From assembly GCF_004298145.1 (NCBI RefSeq), contig NZ_SCRH01000015.1, forward strand, positions 1 to 64,000: 64,000 bases of DNA, in the 5' to 3' direction. This stretch comes from Mycobacterium sp. (GTDB lineage: Bacteria; Actinomycetota; Actinomycetes; Mycobacteriales; Mycobacteriaceae). The first letter of the stretch is position 1. Each line of letters starts with the position of its first letter. Both the position numbers and the translations under genes were made by a program. This document shows, in pieces, positions 51,375 through 60,559 of this stretch. The notes under the pieces were generated by a model. It ran no database searches, was not told the origin of the DNA, and saw only the letters and a program-made list of their open reading frames with translations.

Positions 51375-52838
51375 ATGACCGAGCCGACGGCACCCGACGC
51401 GGTGCTGCCCTCGGTGCCGCTCACGCGGATGGCGCACGCGTTCTCCATCCAGTTGATCTGCCGGGCCCTGGGGATGCTGGCCTCAGTGGTCTCGGTGGCC
51501 ATGACCGCGCGCTATCTGGGCCCCGGGCGCTACGGCCAACTCTCCATCGCGGTCCTCTTCATCGCCATGTGGACCAGCCTGGCCGATCTCGGTATCGCCA
51601 CCGTGATCGTGCGCCGGGTGACCTCCGGCCGCGGCGACCTGGAACGCCTGGTCCGGATCAACAGCGGCCTGGCCCTGATCTACTGCGTACCGCTGGCCGC
51701 GGTGGCCGCGCTGTCCGGGTTGCTCGTCTACCGCGACGCGGACGTGCGCGTGATGCTCGTCGTGCTGTCGGGGGCGCTGCTGATGCAAACCATGGTGACG
51801 CGGTTCGAGCCGGTGTTTCTTGCCACGGTCCGGTTCTCCGCGGTGGCCATCTCCGACCTCGTCGGCCGGCTGGGCGCGCTCGGCGTGGTCGCCTGGCTGG
51901 TGGCGACGCGCGCGGACGTCATCTGGTTCGCCGTCGCACAGCTCGTCCCGCCCGCCGTGCAACTGCTGATCCAGGGCACCGCCGCGATGCGGCATATCTC
52001 GGTGCGCCCGATCTTCGCTCCCCGTGAGGCCGCCGACCTGTTGCGGGAAAGCCTGCCGCTCATCGGATTCCTGGTCGTCGGTCTGCTGTACTGCCGCGCC
52101 GACGGGGTGATCCTGTCCTTGCTGAGCACGCATACCGAGGTCGGCGTGTACGGGTTGGCCTTCACGATCGCCTTCAACACGATTGTGGTGTCGCTGATCT
52201 TCCTCAAGTCGACGTTATCGACGGCCACCGAATTGTTCGCGCGTGACGTCGCCGCCTTCGCCGGGTTCCTGCGCCGCAGCGTGGAGCTGATGTGCTTCGT
52301 CGCGGTCCCCGTCGCGGTGGTCGGTGCGCTGCTGGCCGGACCGCTGATCGCGCTCTTCGGCGACAAGGCCTTCGTCGCCCGCGGCACCCCGACGCTCGCG
52401 CTGCTGTTCGTCGCGGCGGCCCTGCGATTCGTCAGTGGCACCCTCGGCCAGGGCTTGGTCGCCAGTCATCATCAGCGGATCCTGTTCTGGTTGACGATGG
52501 CCACCCTGGTGCTCAACGTCGCACTCAATCTCGTCCTCGCCGGGCGGTACGGCGCGGTCGGCCCGGGTGTCGCGCTGGTGTGCACGGAATTCTTCAACAT
52601 GGTGGTCAGCACCTGGTGGTTGCGCCGCCACTGCGGTTACCGGACGCCGGTGCTGTTCCTGCTGCGGTTGCTGGTACCGACGGCAGCGAGCGTGGCCGTG
52701 ACGCTGCTGCTTTCGGGTCACCATGTGGTGTTGACCCTGACGGCGGCCGCCGCCGTCTATCTGGCCACCAGCGCGGCCGTCGGCCCGCTGCGCTGGTCGG
52801 ACGTGACCTCGCTGCGCCGGAGTCAGCTGGTGGCATGA
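51375..52838 (+). CDS. Wzx-type polysaccharide flippase
   Basis: This 487-residue protein has about 12-14 membrane helices and belongs to the MOP exporter / polysaccharide transporter superfamily. An N-terminal SIQLICRALGMLASVVSVAM and TARYLGPGRYGQLSI segment is typical of Wzx/RfbX. It should flip polyprenyl-diphosphate-linked repeat units to the outer face of the membrane. It follows the initiating transferase by 11 bases and overlaps the glycosyltransferase gene by four (ATGA). Confidence 0.9.
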   Translation: MTEPTAPDAVLPSVPLTRMAHAFSIQLICRALGMLASVVSVAMTARYLGPGRYGQLSIAVLFIAMWTSLADLGIATVIVRRVTSGRGDLERLVRINSGLALIYCVPLAAVAALSGLLVYRDADVRVMLVVLSGALLMQTMVTRFEPVFLATVRFSAVAISDLVGRLGALGVVAWLVATRADVIWFAVAQLVPPAVQLLIQGTAAMRHISVRPIFAPREAADLLRESLPLIGFLVVGLLYCRADGVILSLLSTHTEVGVYGLAFTIAFNTIVVSLIFLKSTLSTATELFARDVAAFAGFLRRSVELMCFVAVPVAVVGALLAGPLIALFGDKAFVARGTPTLALLFVAAALRFVSGTLGQGLVASHHQRILFWLTMATLVLNVALNLVLAGRYGAVGPGVALVCTEFFNMVVSTWWLRRHCGYRTPVLFLLRLLVPTAASVAVTLLLSGHHVVLTLTAAAAVYLATSAAVGPLRWSDVTSLRRSQLVA

Positions 52839-54808
52839 AGCGTGAATTGGATCGCGCATATCTGAGGCGCCCGGTCGGCGACACGGCCGGCCTGCCGGCG
52901 TCGCGGGCGCTGGCGGCGCTGATCGTGAGTCAACGGGGCCACGAGTCCCTCGAGAGCTGCCTGGCCGGCGTCGCCGAGCAGCTGCCCGCGCTGCCCGTCT
53001 ACGTCTACGTCTCCGGCAACGGCGGCACGGTCCGGGCTGACCTGGCCGCGAAATACCCTGCGGTGCACTGGGTTTCGGGAAACCAGAACCTGGGCTTCGG
53101 CGCGGCCTGCAACACGCTGGTGGAGCACACACCCGCCGACGTCGACCTGCTGTTGCTGGACCCCGGTGCCCGCGTGCTGGGCCCGCTGCCCCGCACCCGG
53201 GAGTTGCTTCGTCAGCCCCGGGTGGCGGCGGTCTCGCCGCTCGCGCGTGACGACAGCGCGCCCGCTCGGGCGCCGTGGGACATCGCCGCCCGCCGGCGCA
53301 CCGTCGCCAGAGAGTGGAGCGCGGCCGCCGGCTACGCCGACTCGCTACGTCGCACGCCCCTCTCACCGCGCTACCCTCGTCAGCCCGCCGAATCACGAAG
53401 CATCGACGGCGATTTGAGCCCGGTCTGCCTGGCGATCAGCCGCGCGGCCTGGAACACGATCGGCGGCTTCGACGAGGAGTACGCCGGCTACGGCGAAGCG
53501 GCCGACTGGCAGGCCCGGGCCCGCGCGGCCGGGTGGCGCATTCTGCTGGCCGACGAACTCGGCGTCGAGCGCCGCGGCGATCCGGTGATCGACGACGGCG
53601 CCCGACAGCGCCGCCGTCGGGACCTGGCGCGCACCAACACCGCGCTGCTACTCGAGCATCAAAACAGCGTTCATCACGCGGACGTATACCTGGCCGGCAC
53701 GACGTTGCTGGAGCGCTTGCAGCGGTCCAAACGCAATGCGCGCAACGTGGCCGGTGCCGCCCGGCGCCGAGACCTCCCGGCGATCGTGATCACCACAAAC
53801 CGCTTGGTCTACGGCGGCGCTGAGCGACAAAAAGCCTTGCTGGCGACCGAATTGGACCGCCGCGGCTATCCGGTGACGATCGTCTGCGTGCAACGGTTCG
53901 GCCCGATGGTCGCCGAGATCCCCCCGACCGTACGCGTGGTGCGCCAGCCCTGGTGGGCACCCGTCGTCGACATCCCCGACGGTCCGGCGGTGCTGATCAC
54001 CGCGGACACCAACACCGAGGCGGGATTCGCCACCTTGTGGCGCGGCGCCGGTCGCGGCCGCCGCTGGCTGGTGGCCCCCCACGTTCCGCCGGAAGAGGAC
54101 CGGGCCATCTACTCGCGGCCACTGACCGCCGCCATGCGCCACGCCGATGGCTTCATCGTGCTGGCGCAACGGCATTGGGACATGCTGACCGCCACGCACC
54201 CACTCCGGGGGCGGCGATTCATCGCACCCAACGGTGTCACCGTGACCGGTGACACGGGCCCGCGGATCCGGACCGCCGGTGCGCCACTGCACCTAGTGAT
54301 GCTCTCGCGCATTCTCGAGCACAAGAATCCGCATGTGCTGATCGAGGCGCTCGGCGGCCTCACCGACTTCCCCTGGAAACTCTCGATTTTCGGCGACGGC
54401 CCGGATCGCGAGAGGCTGCAGGCCCGCACGCCCGCCGGGCTGCTGGACCGGGTGCGGTGGCGTGGCTGGGTTGAGGGTCCCGGCACGGCCCTCGCCGACG
54501 CCGACCTGCTGTGCGTCCCGAGCCGCTCCGAGGCCTTCCCGCTGGTGATTCTCGAGGCGATGGCGCGGTCCGTACCCGTTGCGGCGTCGGCCATCTGCGC
54601 TGTCCCGGAAATGCTGGATTTCGGAAAGGCCGGATTTCTCGTCGACCCCGTGTCGGTATCCGGGTGGCGTGAAAGCCTGGCCCACATCCTGGCCGACCCC
54701 GATGCGCTGCCGTCGGTGGGACGGCGCGGCTTCGAACGCATGCACAAGTGCTACACGGTCGAGGCGATGGCGGATGCCTACCTCGACGCGATCAACGCTG
54801 TGCTGTGA
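52835..54808 (+). CDS. Fused GT2-GT4 glycosyltransferase
   Basis: One 657-residue protein carries two glycosyltransferases. Residues about 25-260 are a GT2 rhamnosyltransferase-like domain (ALIVSQRGHESLESCL, VSGNQNLGFGAACNTLV, GGFDEEYAGYGEAADW). Residues about 315-655 are a GT-B fold GT4 domain (TTNRLVYGGAERQ, MLSRILEHKNPHVLIEALG, the E-x7-E segment SEAFPLVILEAM). ATG 52835 overlaps the wzx stop, so the long upstream frame is not used. It should add at least two sugars of the repeat unit in the cytoplasm. Confidence 0.9.
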   Translation: MKRELDRAYLRRPVGDTAGLPASRALAALIVSQRGHESLESCLAGVAEQLPALPVYVYVSGNGGTVRADLAAKYPAVHWVSGNQNLGFGAACNTLVEHTPADVDLLLLDPGARVLGPLPRTRELLRQPRVAAVSPLARDDSAPARAPWDIAARRRTVAREWSAAAGYADSLRRTPLSPRYPRQPAESRSIDGDLSPVCLAISRAAWNTIGGFDEEYAGYGEAADWQARARAAGWRILLADELGVERRGDPVIDDGARQRRRRDLARTNTALLLEHQNSVHHADVYLAGTTLLERLQRSKRNARNVAGAARRRDLPAIVITTNRLVYGGAERQKALLATELDRRGYPVTIVCVQRFGPMVAEIPPTVRVVRQPWWAPVVDIPDGPAVLITADTNTEAGFATLWRGAGRGRRWLVAPHVPPEEDRAIYSRPLTAAMRHADGFIVLAQRHWDMLTATHPLRGRRFIAPNGVTVTGDTGPRIRTAGAPLHLVMLSRILEHKNPHVLIEALGGLTDFPWKLSIFGDGPDRERLQARTPAGLLDRVRWRGWVEGPGTALADADLLCVPSRSEAFPLVILEAMARSVPVAASAICAVPEMLDFGKAGFLVDPVSVSGWRESLAHILADPDALPSVGRRGFERMHKCYTVEAMADAYLDAINAVL

Positions 54809-54843
54809 ATCAGGCGTGGACGCTTCGGCTTTCGCCTCATCCG

Positions 54844-55713
54844 CTAGGGCTTGTCGCCGCCCAGGATCCTGGCCACCGTGCGCGGCGACGTCTTGTGCTG
54901 CCCGAAACCGCTGTAGAGGAAATAGCGTGGCTCACAGTAGATCTCGTTGATGTCTGTCGGTACGTCGGCGAAATGTTCCGAAAGAGCGGCGTCGATGAAG
55001 AACGCGTCGGAACCCGAGTGGGAATTGCAGCACACCAGCCGATAGCCGAAGCGTGCGAACAGCGAGGCGAAGCTGCCCAGCGACGCCCCGAAATAGTCAT
55101 CGGACTGCCAGACATGGCCGGGGTCATAAGCGATCTGAAACTCCACCGGGGGCGGGAACTTGCCGTTGTATTCGACGATGAAGAGCTTGGGGCGGATACC
55201 GTCGGCCAAGAGTTTTTCGACGAGGTAGATGTCGTTGCCGTCCAGGTCGAGGGAGACCACGTCGGCCCGAGTGGCGTCGATTCGCCGCAGGCATGACCGG
55301 CTCAGCGGCAGGATGTTTTCCGCGGTGATCCAGGCCTTCTCGTAGGTGAAGCGGGGGCCGTCGGCGTAGCTGACGGCCAGGTCCTGTCCCCCGACCCAGA
55401 AGCCCTTCCAGCCCAGCGCGGCAAGGATGAGAGTGTTGTTCTCCGTCCCGTCGCCGACACCGAATTCGGCGAACACGCCGCCGTCGAGGCCGCCAACCCG
55501 GCGCAGGATCTCCAGCGTTATGCCATCCTGGTCGGCTCCGGAAAAGCATCTCTTCCCGGCGCGATTCAGCGGATTGGGATGGTTTGCCTTCAGCGCCTGA
55601 GAATGATCGAAAAGGATCAGATCCTTGAGCTGGTCCCGCGTTTCCGTGCCGGCGAGGCGCCGAATCTTCTGCCTGAGCCTCTTTCCGGGCGGCGGTGTCG
55701 CGCTTCTGGACAT
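54844..55713 (-). CDS. FkbM-like SAM-dependent methyltransferase
   Basis: The 289-residue product has a Rossmann SAM motif FAEFGVGDGTENNTLILAAL, DVVSLDLDGNDIYLVEKLL and a C-terminal half with FIVEYNGKFPP. The pattern resembles FkbM-type methyltransferases that methylate sugar hydroxyls. It is on the minus strand, convergent with the fused glycosyltransferase (35-base gap), inside an otherwise plus-strand stretch. It starts from its own promoter in the 307-base gap shared with the next methyltransferase. Confidence 0.75.
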   Translation of the reverse strand: MSRSATPPPGKRLRQKIRRLAGTETRDQLKDLILFDHSQALKANHPNPLNRAGKRCFSGADQDGITLEILRRVGGLDGGVFAEFGVGDGTENNTLILAALGWKGFWVGGQDLAVSYADGPRFTYEKAWITAENILPLSRSCLRRIDATRADVVSLDLDGNDIYLVEKLLADGIRPKLFIVEYNGKFPPPVEFQIAYDPGHVWQSDDYFGASLGSFASLFARFGYRLVCCNSHSGSDAFFIDAALSEHFADVPTDINEIYCEPRYFLYSGFGQHKTSPRTVARILGGDKP

Positions 55714-56020
55714 TAGGCGGTCATCCGGGGTCTCTCTCGAGCAAGCATCGAACGGAGCCTAAAGCTACCACGTCAACGCCCGCGCACCCCTGCGCGACGG
55801 CCGTCGACGCGCGATCGGCGAAGTTCTTGTAGCCCCTGCGTTTTCCCTCGCGGCGCGTCGAATAGCCAAGGTGCGCAACCCATCGGGCGCCGCGCGCGCA
55901 GAACTGGGCGGATTTCCGGGCGGTTCTCTTGCTCGCCGCGCTGAATGTGCCGTAGGTTCTAACTGTCCTACTTCCGGAGTTTGCTGACGTCGCGGAAGAT
56001 GCTCAGGAAGGTTTGATGCC
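55714..56020. promoter_or_regulatory. Divergent intergenic region between two methyltransferase genes
   Basis: No gene is visible in these 307 bases. They must supply promoters for both the leftward FkbM-like gene and the rightward methyltransferase-GT4 pair. A GC-rich block (55780-55860) is followed by a slightly AT-richer stretch (55930-55990). AGGAAGG at 56004-56010 is the ribosome site for the GTG at 56021. I see no clear operator. Confidence 0.4.
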
Positions 56021-56842
56021 GTGCTGTGCCGCATCTGCAGTTCGGACACCAGCCCGGCGTTCACGCGCACGGTGCTCAACAAATACGACTGCAGATACTA
56101 CTTCTGCGACGGCTGCGGCGGCCTGCAGACCGAAGAACCGCATTGGCTGGACGAAGCCTATGCGAGCCCCGTGGCGGCGGCGGACACCACCATGCTGTGG
56201 CGCAACCTGTACCTGTCGCGGGCGGTGTCGGTGCTGCTGTACTTCCTGTTCGATCACCGCGGCCGGTTTCTCGATGCGGCCGGAGGCTACGGCGTTTTCA
56301 CCCGGCTGATGCGCGACATCGGCTTCGACTACTACTGGAACGACAAGTACTCCCCCAACCTGACCGCGCAGGGCTTCGAGGCGGATGCCGGTCCGGGGGC
56401 GCCGTACACGGCGGTCACCGCGTTCGAAGTGCTGGAGCATCTCACCGATCCGGTCGGTTTCGTGGGCGAGCTACTGGAGAGCACCGGTACCGACACGATC
56501 ATTTTCACGACGGAACTCTTCGACGGCGCGCCCCCGCCCCCGGACGAATGGATGTACTACGCCTTCGCCACCGGGCAGCACATCACCTTCTATCAGAGGC
56601 CGACGCTGGAGCTCATCGGACGACGCTTCGGCATGAACTTCCATACCTCCAAAACCCGGTGGTGGTTCCTCGGCGGCATGGGCCTACACGTCTGGACGCG
56701 GGCGAAGATCAATCCGCTGGCCTGGCGGCTGCTCGCGTCCCCGCGGGTGACGAACCTCCTGCAGGGGCTGCCACGACGCGCGCTGGGGACGCGCATGTGG
56801 ACCGACGCCGACACCTTCCTGCGGTCCGACGAGCGGCCGTGA
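56021..56842 (+). CDS. SAM-dependent methyltransferase with N-terminal zinc-ribbon-like cysteines
   Basis: The 273-residue protein opens with LCRICSS and FCDGCGGLQ, four cysteines in a zinc-knuckle arrangement, then a class I methyltransferase (RFLDAAGGYGVFTRLMRDIG as motif I, AVTAFEVLEHLTDP as the Asp/Glu loop). This combination is found in sugar C- or O-methyltransferases and in hypothetical enzymes of polysaccharide loci. GTG 56021 is chosen for AGGAAGG ahead of it. It overlaps the next GT by four bases (GTGA). Confidence 0.82.
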   Translation: MLCRICSSDTSPAFTRTVLNKYDCRYYFCDGCGGLQTEEPHWLDEAYASPVAAADTTMLWRNLYLSRAVSVLLYFLFDHRGRFLDAAGGYGVFTRLMRDIGFDYYWNDKYSPNLTAQGFEADAGPGAPYTAVTAFEVLEHLTDPVGFVGELLESTGTDTIIFTTELFDGAPPPPDEWMYYAFATGQHITFYQRPTLELIGRRFGMNFHTSKTRWWFLGGMGLHVWTRAKINPLAWRLLASPRVTNLLQGLPRRALGTRMWTDADTFLRSDERP

Positions 56843-57897
56843 ATTCGCCTCGGGTGCTGTGGCTTTCGCCGTGGACACGGCCGGCGGTGCGCGTGCAGGC
56901 CGAAGCGCTGCAGCGCGGCGGCGCCGACGTGCTGCTGGTGACCTCCGACCGGCACCCCGAGTCGGATGCCGCCCGTGCTTACGAGTTGGTGCTCGAACCG
57001 CGCTTCAAATCGGCCGCGACCTGGCCGCCCACTTTCCGCGCCTGGCGGCGCATCCGCCGGTACCGGCCCGATGTCGTGATCGCCGAGATCGTCCGCGACC
57101 CGCGCTGGATCGCGCTGGCCGGGCGGGTGCCACGCATTCAGGTGGTGCACGACGACCGCCCGCACGACCCCGGCGAACACGTCCCGTCCTACGAACGTGC
57201 GGTGTTCGACCGGTGGGGCGCGCGCTCGGCGGCCACCATCACCTACAGCGACTATGTCGCCTCCCGGGTCGCCGCGCGCCGCGACGTCGCCGGCACGCCC
57301 GTGCACGTGGTACCGCTCGCCAGCGACATCGACCCGCACCGGGTTCCGCCATTCGTGGGGCCCGACGGCCGCCGCGACTTCGTCATGTTCGGCCGGCTCA
57401 ACCCCTACAAGAACGTCGACGTGGTCCTGCAGGCCTGGCAGCGGCACATCGTCGGCGGCGGCTGGCGCGGCGACAACCTGGTGCTGATCGGCGACGGGTC
57501 ACTGGACCCCGGCGCCCTGCCCAAGCACACCCGCTGGCGCAACGGCAGCTACCGCTACGCCGACGTCATCCCCGCACTGGCCGCCGCGAAAGGTTCGATC
57601 TCGCACTACCGGCGCGCGTCCCAGAGCGGCGTGCAGGTGCTCTCGATGCAACTGGGTGTGATGCCGATCGTGTCCACGGCCGGCGGCCTGCCCGAGTACC
57701 AGCCGCCGGGCTGCCCCCCGGTCGGTGTCGACGACGTTGCCGGCCTGGCCGCCGCGTTCGACCTGCTGGCCGACCCGGCCGTCGCGGCGCACCGTGGCGC
57801 CGAGGCGGCGCGCCACTACGCGCGGCACTGCGACGTCGACATCGTCGCGCAGCGTTTCCTGGAGGTCATCGCGGAGGTGCTCACCGGCCGGCCTTGA
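56839..57897 (+). CDS. GT4-like glycosyltransferase
   Basis: This 352-residue GT-B protein has an N-terminal acceptor domain (VLWLSPWTRPAVRVQAEALQ), a linker HVVPLASDIDPHR and a C-terminal domain with MFGRLNPYKNVDVVLQAWQR and VLIGDGSLDPG. The usual E-x7-E motif of GT4 retaining enzymes is replaced by ASQSGVQVLSMQLG, with no glutamates, so the active site is atypical. GTG 56839 overlaps the methyltransferase stop. It converges on the GMC oxidoreductase gene with five bases between stops. Confidence 0.82.
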   Translation: MNSPRVLWLSPWTRPAVRVQAEALQRGGADVLLVTSDRHPESDAARAYELVLEPRFKSAATWPPTFRAWRRIRRYRPDVVIAEIVRDPRWIALAGRVPRIQVVHDDRPHDPGEHVPSYERAVFDRWGARSAATITYSDYVASRVAARRDVAGTPVHVVPLASDIDPHRVPPFVGPDGRRDFVMFGRLNPYKNVDVVLQAWQRHIVGGGWRGDNLVLIGDGSLDPGALPKHTRWRNGSYRYADVIPALAAAKGSISHYRRASQSGVQVLSMQLGVMPIVSTAGGLPEYQPPGCPPVGVDDVAGLAAAFDLLADPAVAAHRGAEAARHYARHCDVDIVAQRFLEVIAEVLTGRP

Positions 57898-57902
57898 CTC
57901 GC

Positions 57903-59573
57903 TCAAGCCGTCCCGGAATCCGAAGCCCCGCAAGCAGTTCGGTCTTTGGCAAGACGATCGGCCAGCCGCACGCCCAGCGCGATCCCGAGCAGCGTCGGGT
58001 TCGCCTGGCTCGAGGTCGGAAGCACCGAGGTGCTCGCGACATACAACCCGCGCACCCCGTGCACCTGAAGGTTCGCATCCACGACGCCGCCGTCGGGGGT
58101 CGCCGACATGCGGGTGGTTCCGGCCTGGTGGTAGCCGGCGTGCCCGGCCAGAAACTCGCGCACCAAGCCCTCGACGTCGCCGGCCAGCCACTCCACGCAT
58201 CCGGCGTCGTGGCGGCGCAGGTGTTCGTCGATCGAGACGATGGCCTTGCGCACGCTCTCGTAGTCGGCGTCGGAGAAGTGGATATGGGTGCGCAGCCGCC
58301 GCATCCCCAGGGCGTCGCGGTCGTCGGCCAACTCGACGCGACTCTCCCAGTGCGGGAGATGCTCGCCGTGGTAGTGCAGCAGGTAGCGGTTGTCGGCGCT
58401 CTTCACGAAGAAGCCGGGCGCCTTGCGGCCCCTGCGGAGGAAGCGGGCGTAGGTGAACGCGAATGCGAACCGTGTCGAACCGAACAGGTCCCGCACGATG
58501 TTGCGCAGATGCGCGAGGACACGCGGCGGGCCATCGGTGTGGGTGTGCTTGGCGCGGATGGCCTCGGCGAGCAGGAACCGGCCGACCGGGGAGATCAGCG
58601 TGAGGTACACCCCGGACAGGATCCCGCTGCCGTGGCTCGGATCGCTGATCGGCGGATTCACCAGCCAGACAGCGGCATTGAGCATTCCGGCTGCACGCTG
58701 CAGACCCGGATCGAGGGTGAAGCGACGTCGTACGTAGACGCCGTCGTTGTCGCGTTCGTAGGCGTAGAGGACGTCATCGGTGGTGAACCGGACGCGCGCC
58801 ACGCGGCCCTCGACGTGCGACATGTACCAGCGGCCGAGGTGGCCGCCCGCGTTTCCCAGTCCCGCGGGATGGTGACGGTCCGACGCGAGCAGCAGACGGG
58901 TCGCCTCCAATCCCCCTGTCGCGATGACGTAGTCCGCCGCGACCACCGCACCCCGGCGGCCGTCGAGCGTCTTGACCACGAGGTGGTCGACGGAATCGCC
59001 GGCTTGGGTCGTGACGATTTCGGTGCACGTCAGGCCGGTCCACAGCGTCAGGCCGGGGGTGTCGCGCAGCGCCACCCGGTACTCGCGCCCGAAACGCGTT
59101 GGCAGCGCCCAGCGTTCGAGATCGGTGGTGCGGACCCGGCCGTCGGGAAGCCCTGCGACCATGTCTCGTCCCGCAATCTCGGGGATATCGCGCGCGTTGA
59201 ACACCGCCCGCCCGCAGGCCGCCCAGTCACAGGCGCGTTGCAGGTAGGGTTCGACATCCTCATACGCGATCGGCCAGGGCGCCTGCGCGGTCAACGGCCG
59301 GTCCTCGAAATCGATGCGGTCGAAGTTGACGCAACGCCCGCCCCAGAGCGCGGTGGTGCCGCCCACCTGCCGGCGAATCATGAGATCGCCACTCGAGTGA
59401 AAATGGTCGTCCTGCCGCGAGTCGAGTGCCGACAAGTCCTGCGCCGCTTGGTCGCTACGCTCGAGACCGCTTTCGATCAGGGCCACCCGGACTCCGGATC
59501 CGGCGAGTTCCAGTGCCGTCGCGATGCCGATCGCGCCGGCCCCGACGACCACGACGTCGGTCTCGATCGTCAT
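57903..59573 (-). CDS. GMC-family FAD-dependent oxidoreductase
   Basis: This 556-residue flavoenzyme has the dinucleotide-binding motif VVVVGAGAIGIATALELAGS, the FAD-contact region VGGTTALWGGRCVNFD and the C-terminal GMC signature VASTSVLPTSSQANPTL. Family members oxidise sugar or alcohol hydroxyls. Placement in the polysaccharide operon suggests oxidation of a nucleotide sugar, a lipid-linked sugar or a related alcohol. ATG 59573 gives a start just before the FAD motif; the frame is open to 59744. It is 29 bases behind the aldo-keto reductase. Confidence 0.85.
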   Translation of the reverse strand: MTIETDVVVVGAGAIGIATALELAGSGVRVALIESGLERSDQAAQDLSALDSRQDDHFHSSGDLMIRRQVGGTTALWGGRCVNFDRIDFEDRPLTAQAPWPIAYEDVEPYLQRACDWAACGRAVFNARDIPEIAGRDMVAGLPDGRVRTTDLERWALPTRFGREYRVALRDTPGLTLWTGLTCTEIVTTQAGDSVDHLVVKTLDGRRGAVVAADYVIATGGLEATRLLLASDRHHPAGLGNAGGHLGRWYMSHVEGRVARVRFTTDDVLYAYERDNDGVYVRRRFTLDPGLQRAAGMLNAAVWLVNPPISDPSHGSGILSGVYLTLISPVGRFLLAEAIRAKHTHTDGPPRVLAHLRNIVRDLFGSTRFAFAFTYARFLRRGRKAPGFFVKSADNRYLLHYHGEHLPHWESRVELADDRDALGMRRLRTHIHFSDADYESVRKAIVSIDEHLRRHDAGCVEWLAGDVEGLVREFLAGHAGYHQAGTTRMSATPDGGVVDANLQVHGVRGLYVASTSVLPTSSQANPTLLGIALGVRLADRLAKDRTACGASDSGTA

Positions 59574-59602
59574 GCCGGCGGTGAACTCCCGCGGGCCCCG
59601 AA

Positions 59603-60559
59603 TCACCCGGCACCGCCCCGTCGGAATTCCTCGACCAACGCGACGAAGCGCGCCGAGGTCTCCGCGTCCGGCGGTGACGAGATCGCGCTCGCCGCTTCGG
59701 CCACCCGCCGCGGATCGGTGGTGCTGTACAGAATCGCGCGGCAACCCGTTGCGGCGCTGGATGTTCCGAGAATCAACTTCGGGAGCGCACCCGCGGCGAG
59801 CGGATCGAGCTGGAGCGCGTCGCGCCAGCGCCGCGCCAGTGTCGCGTCGGCGCGCAGCGCCGCGGACAGAGCCGTGTACGCGCCGTTCAACACGCCGAAC
59901 GCGAGGTCCGCGGGACGCGGCGGGGGATTGAGCAGATCGCCGCGAACCTGACTGACTCCCCGGGGCGCGAATTCACGGGCAAAATCCAGCTCGAGCCCTT
60001 CGTCTTGCGAGACGCCCCACGCGCGAATCTTGCCCTGTTGGTACGCGTGTTCGAAGAACTGGTGCAACTCGTCGGCCGCCACGGTGTCGTGCGGCCTGGG
60101 ACCGTGAACGAACAGGATGTCGACATAGTCGACGCCGAGTGCGGCGAGGCTGTCATCGAGACTGCGGGCCGCGACGGCCGCGTCGTACACCCGGGCTGTT
60201 TCGGCTGAGGCCTGCTGGCGCTTTACGGCACGCCGCAGTGCCGGAGCTTTTCGCAGCAGCGCCCGGGCGGGTCCCTGAAACCGCCCGAGCCGCCGGGCTA
60301 TTCCGCCGGCGTCGATGCCGAACTTGGTGGCCACCGTCAGCTTCTCGCGCTCGACCGTGCGTAAGAACGCCCCGAGCTCCGCCTCCGCTCTGCCCAGTCC
60401 GTACATCCGCGCGGTGTCGAAATGCGTGATCCCGTTGTCCACCGCGCTGCCGAGCACGGCCATCCGCTCTTTACGGGACGGCGACTGCATTAGAGTGCCG
60501 CAGCCGAAACCGACCGCACTCAGGATCAGCTTCGATCCTTGCAGCTCAACCCGTTTCAA
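59603..60559 (-). CDS. Aldo-keto reductase
   Basis: The TIM-barrel reductase has about 318 residues, with GFGCGTLM, the catalytic Asp/Tyr segment HFDTARMYGLGRAE, the lysine in VATKFGID and VDYVDILFVHGPRP. AKRs reduce aldehydes and ketones with NADPH. I choose TTG 60559, preceded by AAGG and overlapping the GT gene by 14 bases, because the upstream residues (to 60640) are unlike the family. It lies between the GT4 and GMC genes in the same minus-strand operon, where reductase and oxidase could act on one sugar. Confidence 0.82.
   Translation of the reverse strand: MKRVELQGSKLILSAVGFGCGTLMQSPSRKERMAVLGSAVDNGITHFDTARMYGLGRAEAELGAFLRTVEREKLTVATKFGIDAGGIARRLGRFQGPARALLRKAPALRRAVKRQQASAETARVYDAAVAARSLDDSLAALGVDYVDILFVHGPRPHDTVAADELHQFFEHAYQQGKIRAWGVSQDEGLELDFAREFAPRGVSQVRGDLLNPPPRPADLAFGVLNGAYTALSAALRADATLARRWRDALQLDPLAAGALPKLILGTSSAATGCRAILYSTTDPRRVAEAASAISSPPDAETSARFVALVEEFRRGGAG

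Noticed and set aside
56859..59951. A 1030-codon plus-strand frame across the GT4 and GMC genes
   Set aside because: It spans two convergent real genes, has low-complexity Arg/Ala/Gly composition and no recognisable motif.
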